Origin: Paraspadella gotoi | Lineage: Eukaryota; Chaetognatha | Length of the DNA stretch: 64,000 bases | Direction: 5' to 3' | Assembly: GCA_051294375.1 (NCBI GenBank) | Contig: CM119268.1 | Span: 16,107,528 to 16,171,527 of the forward strand | In this document: piece by piece, positions 59,041-64,000 of the stretch | Layout: each line of letters begins with the position of its first letter | Position numbering within the stretch: position 1 is the stretch's first letter | Made by a program: the position numbers and the translations under genes | Notes under the pieces: model-generated | What the model saw: the letters and a program-made list of their open reading frames with translations, nothing else | What the model was told of the DNA's origin: nothing | Database searches by the model: none

Positions 59041-59318
59041 AATGGTTCATTTCGCTGTTTTAAAACTCGGTGTTTCTTTTCGACATACCGCTCCTCTCTG
59101 CCACTCCATGTGTTCAGCCAAAATACCATCAACTGCCTCTCCTTTAACCCTCGGTCCCAGTTCATTCCACTCTAACATTGTTGCATTGCCACCCTGCCAC
59201 TCTTGCTACTCTTTTCACCCCATCGCGCTATCCACCAGCTCCTCAGTCACGTCCGTTGCTTTAAGCTATTTCGTCATTATCTTCATTCCTTCCATTAAAC
59301 CTGATCCCTCGCCTTTCT

Positions 59319-59421
<103 letters not shown>

Positions 59422-59750
59422 ACTTCTTTTCAACATACTGTTATGTTGGCTGTTGCACATCTGTCGTCAAGCTTTCAACCAGTTTTCGACGGTAGCCCCA
59501 AACAGTAAATCATCCTTAGAAAAAGACGTCATGTCTAATACAAAGTGTATTTTATTTCATTTTATTGTATTTTATTCCCTTCAGATTTTTTCAGTATTCT
59601 CCGATTCGAAAAAACCTTCCTTGGCTTCTTTTTTTCTTAGTTAATTAATTAATTAATGAATAATTCTATTTATCTTATAAAACGAGTTATTTCAACACTC
59701 GGCTCTCTCATTCCATTTTCGTTTTTTTTTATTTTTTTACTTCTGTTTTT

Positions 59751-59905
59751 AGTTGCGCCGCGAGTACTCGCGGAGAAACTCTATAAGTCACTTTTTGGTC
59801 GGTCGGTCCGTCGGACCGTCAGTATGTCTGTTCGTCGGTCTGTCCCACTTACATTAAAAACGTGCCTATAGTTTGTTGCTCATTTGTTGAAAATCAAATC
59901 TAAGC
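59751..59905 (-). mobile_element. Palindrome-ended element, copy 2 (5' end lost in gap)
   Basis: Reverse complement of 8280-8457 with the same inner CCGCGAGTACTCGCGG palindrome (59758-59773) and a GTCC/GTCG/GTCT tract at 59798-59850. It ends at the 10-N gap (59906-59915) after the caaatgag segment. Confidence 0.55.
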
Positions 59906-60682
59906 NNNNNNNNNNGCGACGACGGCGGATGAGACCGCGAAAAAAAAATGGCGACGACGAAAAGCGACACGGAAGTTCCGTGTCGAAACGACGACGACGG
60001 AGACGAATCGATGACGACAAACAACGGAAAAAGAAAAAAAAGAAAAAAGAAATTAATGTTAGGGGAGCCTAACTCGGGGTAAGGTGGTAAAGAAATTTGA
60101 ATCAAGCTCCTGCTCAAACCAAAATTTAAACATTTTTTAAAAAAATTTAAATAGACAAAAAAATTTAATATTACTCCATACCCCATATATTAATTTTTTA
60201 ATATTTATTTATGAATAGGAAAGGCCCAAAATTTTTTAGAATTTTTTTTATTTTTAAGATAAGATTCAGGTTGCTTGCAAAAAGTTGTCTACACAAGGTA
60301 TAATTCTTTTTTCGAATTTTTTGATCATAAGTGGGTGAAAAATATGAAAAACTATTTGATAGACATTGTATTTAGACTTTCTCTTTTGTTGTTATTTGAC
60401 TCTTGAGTCGAAACATGTCCGATTTTTATTTGTAAAAAATAAAAACGAATTGTTGTTAAAAAAAAAGCAACAATAAAAGCATTAAAATCGAGCTTTTTTT
60501 TTTAAACCCCCGCCCCTATTGAATTTAATTTCAATAGTAGATTTCTATTAATGTTAAAAAATGGATGACGTTGACGTCCAAAGAAGACGACGAAGACGAA
60601 GCAAATTGTAAGCGAACAAGAACGGTAATTACAATGTGTTGCCCCACAGTGACTTTATTTTCCCGTTTATTTCCCTTTGATC

Positions 60683-60712
60683 ACATGATATGACATGACA
60701 TGACATGACTAT
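60683..60712. repeat. TGACA pentanucleotide repeat
   Basis: About six copies of ATGAC/TGACA. Short. Confidence 0.8.
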
Positions 60713-60839
60713 AAAACTTTTTTTGCTCGTGTATTGAAGACATGCGCTGCAGCAAAATACCATTTTTAATTCTTTATAGTTTTAGGAATTCCTGAAAGCG
60801 GCGCTAGCAGTCCCTTAGTTTTGAGGTTTTTTTCTGAAT

Positions 60840-60932
60840 TAACAAATGAGCAACGTAAGTGGGACGGACCGACGGACAGACATACCGACGGACCGAGAGA
60901 CAGTTTGCATTAGTTCGTGACTAATTCAAACT
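60840..60932 (+). mobile_element. Palindrome-ended element, copy 3 with a different hairpin
   Basis: Starts acaaatgagcaacgtaagtg, followed by GGAC-type repeats (60861-60898) as in copies 1 and 2. The hairpin at 60902-60932 is unrelated in sequence: AGTTTGCATTAGT, loop tcgtg, ACTAATTCAAACT (12 of 13 pairs). Confidence 0.5.
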
Positions 60933-61183
60933 ATGGGTGGCGCCATAATTAAAACGAAGATAATGACGATAAATGTTGCAAGATAAAACAATGACAATGA
61001 TAACATCGACAAGGGATGACATGGAAAAATAGTTGGAGATAACGACNNNNNNNNNNNNNNNNNNNNNNNNNNNNNNNNNNNNNNNNNNNNNNNNNNNNNN
61101 NNNNNNNNNNNNNNNNNNNNNNNNNNNNNNNNNNNNNNNNNNNNNNNNNNNNNNNNNNNNNNNNNNNNNNNNNNNNNNNNNNN

Positions 61184-61214
<31 letters not shown>

Positions 61215-61621
61215 CTTAAGTAGATGAGGGCGTTGATAACAACGGAAGAGGTTCACCGTGATCATTTTTTTGTCAATCATAATGTTCATAATGATGAAGG
61301 TCGATTAATAGATTGCTGCTAAAGAATTAGAGACTGATATATGGATAGATTGATATAAAGATGGATGGTAAGAAAAATGGATAAAAAATATAAATAGAGC
61401 GAAAAGCAAAAACTCTAGAATTTTAAATTTGACAGAGGATTTTAACCCCTGAGTAATAAAATTAAATCTAATGAAACTGACTGAAAAGATGAGGATTACT
61501 GTATTTAATGGCCTCATTTAGACTTTCTGGCGTCACCAAATAAAACGAGACCAACATCAAAACTTTTAGAATCATCTTCGTTTTCATTTTATTTCTCATG
61601 CTCAATTTAGAAAGAGGGAGA

Positions 61622-61872
61622 GATGTAAAAAAAAAAAAAAGTACAAGATAAAAAAAAAAAAAAAAAACACAACAAACAAAAAACAAATCAAAAAAAAAAA
61701 AAAAAAAAACAACAAAACAAAAAAAAAACACCACAGAAAACCAAAAACAAAAATAAAAATAAAAAAATATAAATAAAAAAAAAAAAAAAAAAAAAAAACA
61801 AAAAAAAAAAAAAAAAAAAAAAAACATTGAAAAACATGAAAAAAAAAACAATAAAAAAACAAAAAAAAACAA

Positions 61873-61904
<32 letters not shown>

Positions 61905-63541
61905 GAAAATAACAAAAACGTATAACAGCAAAAAATAAAAAAAAATAATAAAAAACAAAAAGAAAAAATAAAAAAAAAAAAAAAAAAAAAAGAAAGAGAA
62001 GAAAAAAAAACGTAAACAAAATAAAAACAAAAAAAGAAAAAAACAAAAAAAACAAAACAAAAAAAAAAAAAGAAAATAAAAACAAAAAAAAAAAAAATAT
62101 AACCAATAAAATACACAAAAAAAAATAATAACACATTAAAAAAAAAAAAGCAATAAAAAACAAAACAAAAAACGATAAAAAATAAAAAAAAAACCAAAAA
62201 AAAAAATAAAAACGAAAAAAAACGAAAGAAAATAAAAAAAAAAACAAAAGAAAAAAAACAAACAAAAAAAGAACACAAAAAAAAAACCAAAAAAAGAAAA
62301 AAACCAAAAAAAAAACAAACAAACAGAAAAAAAAAAAAAACTGAAAAAAAGACGAAGAAAACAAAAAAAAATAAAAATAAAAAAAAAAAAGGAACAAAAA
62401 ACACAAAAAAAAAATAAAATATGAAAAACAATTAAACAACGAAAAACACAAAAAAAAAAAACAGAAAAACAAAACAAAAAAAAACTAAAGAAAAAAAACA
62501 ACAAAAAAAAAACAAAAAACACACAACAACAAAAAAAAAAGAAAACTAGAAACAAAACAACAACAAAAAAAAAGAAAACAAACGAAAAAAAAAATAAAAC
62601 AACAAAAAACACTAACAAAAAAAAAAAACAAACCTAAAAAATAAAAAAAAAAAAAAAATAAAAAATACGGTTACAAAAAAAATAAAGAAAAAATGACAAA
62701 GATAAACAAAGAAAAAAAAATAAACAAAAAAAAAAAAAACAAAAAAAAAAAAGGCAATAAAAAAAGAAAATGCGAACATAAAAAAAAAAAAAAAATAAAA
62801 AAACAAAAAAAAACAAAAAAAAAACAACAAAAACAAAAAAAACAAAAAAAAAATACATAAAAAAAAAAAACAACAAAACAAAAAAAAAACAACAAGAAAA
62901 CAAAAATTAAAAGATAAAAAAAAAAAAAATAAAAACAAAAAAAAAACAAACACCAAAAAAAAAAAAAACAACTAAAACACACAAACAGAAACAAAAACAG
63001 AAATGCGGTTGGAAAAAAACAAAAACAAAACGAAAAAAAAAAAAAAAAAAAACAACAAAATAAAAGACGAAACAAAAAAAAAAAAAGAAAAAAAAAAAAT
63101 AAAAAAAAAAACCCCAAAAAAAAACCAAAAATAAAACAAAAAACCAACAAAAAACAACAAAAACCTGTATAAAAACGCAAAAAAAACAACAACAAACGCA
63201 AAATAATTCAACAAACCACAGCAAAAAAGAAGACTGCACTCAAAAAAAACTAAAAGAAAACAAAAAAACGAAGCAAACACCACAAGCGCAAAAAAAATAT
63301 GAAAACTAAATAAAAAAGCAAAACAAACCAAACAAAAAGGAACAGAAAAACATATTACTTTAAAAAAAAAAAAAACAAATAAAAACAAAAAATAAAAAAC
63401 CACAAAAAGAACAAAAAGAAAAACAAATACAAATAGAACTATAAAAAAAAACAACAAATAAAAAACAAATAAACACATAAAAAAAAACAAAAAAAGAAAA
63501 AAAAAAAAAAAAAAACAAAATACAAAAACAAAATAAAAAAA
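61622..63541. repeat. A-rich tract of about 1.9 kb
   Basis: About 80-85% A with scattered single C, G and T; the opposite strand reads as Phe-rich frames up to 334 codons. The intrusions are irregular. Flanked on the right by block B sequence. Resembles noisy basecalling of a very long homopolymer rather than a designed or coding sequence. Confidence 0.6.
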
Positions 63542-64000
63542 ACAATACACAACGAAATTGCTAATTAAAAGGAGTTCTGGAAACGTACAGAAGTAAGCAA
63601 GAAGCGAAATCAGGTTAATAAACAACTGCACAACGTCGCGACGTTTCGCTTTAAACTAAACAATCGAGATAAAAACACAACAACTAAATACAAAATAAAT
63701 AAAGATTCGTTATCATCCCAAATTAATCCTAATTAACTCACGAATGGCGACGAGCTTGGCGACGTCCCCGGCCTGCCCTGGGATGGCGTGCATCGTTGTC
63801 GGCCGGCGACTTCGCGGCACGTATGCCAACAACTGGCAATTCGAAGGAAGAAGGGTGGCGTTGGAAGGGAGGCGCGGCCACGAGCATCAGGCCGGCTGAA
63901 GGGGCGGCCCGAGGATGGAGGCGGGCCGAGGAGGAAAGTTGAGCGTCGCATGGAAAGGAAAAAAAGGCGGAAGTGTGTTTGGTTAAGAGTCTAATTTAAC
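63542..64000. repeat. Block B copy 3, 3' part only
   Basis: Matches about 57405-57860. Its left part is replaced by the A-rich tract 61622-63541 and its right end is cut by the window edge. Confidence 0.8.
63742..63948 (-). pseudogene. Same exon, block B copy 3 (indels)
   Basis: Counterpart of 57600-57804; the donor (GTGAGT) is kept, the acceptor is altered (gcatgg in place of gctgga) and the frame is broken at several points. Confidence 0.4.

Noticed and set aside
61468-63631. Several long Phe-rich minus-strand ORFs, up to 334 codons
   Set aside because: Translations of the A-rich tract; all frames are open.

Overview
This is a eukaryotic, almost certainly invertebrate animal, nuclear scaffold of poor base accuracy. 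Two intron-rich solute-carrier genes have clear metazoan homologues and GT-AG introns from under 100 bp to about 2.6 kb. The rest is dominated by simple-sequence repeats (CT/GA, TTTC/GAAA, GAC/GTC, homopolymers), interspersed repeats and segmental duplications. SSR density, short introns, tRNA-derived SINE-like elements and INE-1/Helentron-like elements fit an arthropod (perhaps a crustacean), but the sequence does not fix the taxon. Thirteen N gaps break the window: 1-154, 264-321, 1180-1204, 6107-6131, 16382-17017, 20183-20409, 21440-21449, 22356-23000, 26962-27135, 50926-50950, 51053-51077, 59906-59915 and 61047-61183. Paralogous copies differ mostly by 1-2 nt indels, which looks like uncorrected long-read error, so frameshifts here are weak evidence of pseudogenes.

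Layout. 0-13 kb: two direct copies (D1 about 502-4930, D2 about 8945-12930) of a 4-4.4 kb non-coding-looking block, separated by a run of about 750 T, a SINE-like copy and a short element ending in a palindrome. 13-17.8 kb: AT-rich spacer with a few weak ORFs and a gap. 17.9-29.4 kb: an SLC37-type sugar-phosphate/phosphate antiporter gene on + (8 exons, about 576 aa by my reconstruction). 30.7-34.5 kb: a LIV-1-type ZIP zinc importer gene on + (9 exons, 680 codons in perfect phase from the ATG used), most like SLC39A4/SLC39A12. 34.5-40.7 kb: microsatellites, minisatellites, a tRNA-derived SINE and two minus-strand copies of the SINE-like element. 40.7-57.9 kb: a second segmental duplication (S1 40.70-46.51, S2 51.08-56.84 kb), one end of which is inverted in S2 with both junctions in CT/GA microsatellites. 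S1 carries a roughly 3.04-kb insertion (46507-49546) that S2 lacks. 57.9-64 kb: more SSRs, two more elements of the palindrome-ended family, a 1.9-kb A-rich tract, and a third copy of block B (49.55-50.70, 56.84-57.89, 63.54-64.0 kb), whose minus strand holds a convincing exon-like segment of unknown identity.

The two confident genes lie head-to-tail, 1.6 kb apart. One is an organic-phosphate antiporter of the ER type, the other a zinc importer of the plasma-membrane or vesicle type. Nothing suggests shared regulation. The best candidate for something undescribed is the palindrome-ended element family. Four copies share GGAC-rich tracts followed by a hairpin whose arms always start AGT and end ACT, while the stem sequences differ. 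One copy has an empty paralogous site and contains a satellite-like array of about eight 150-190 bp units.
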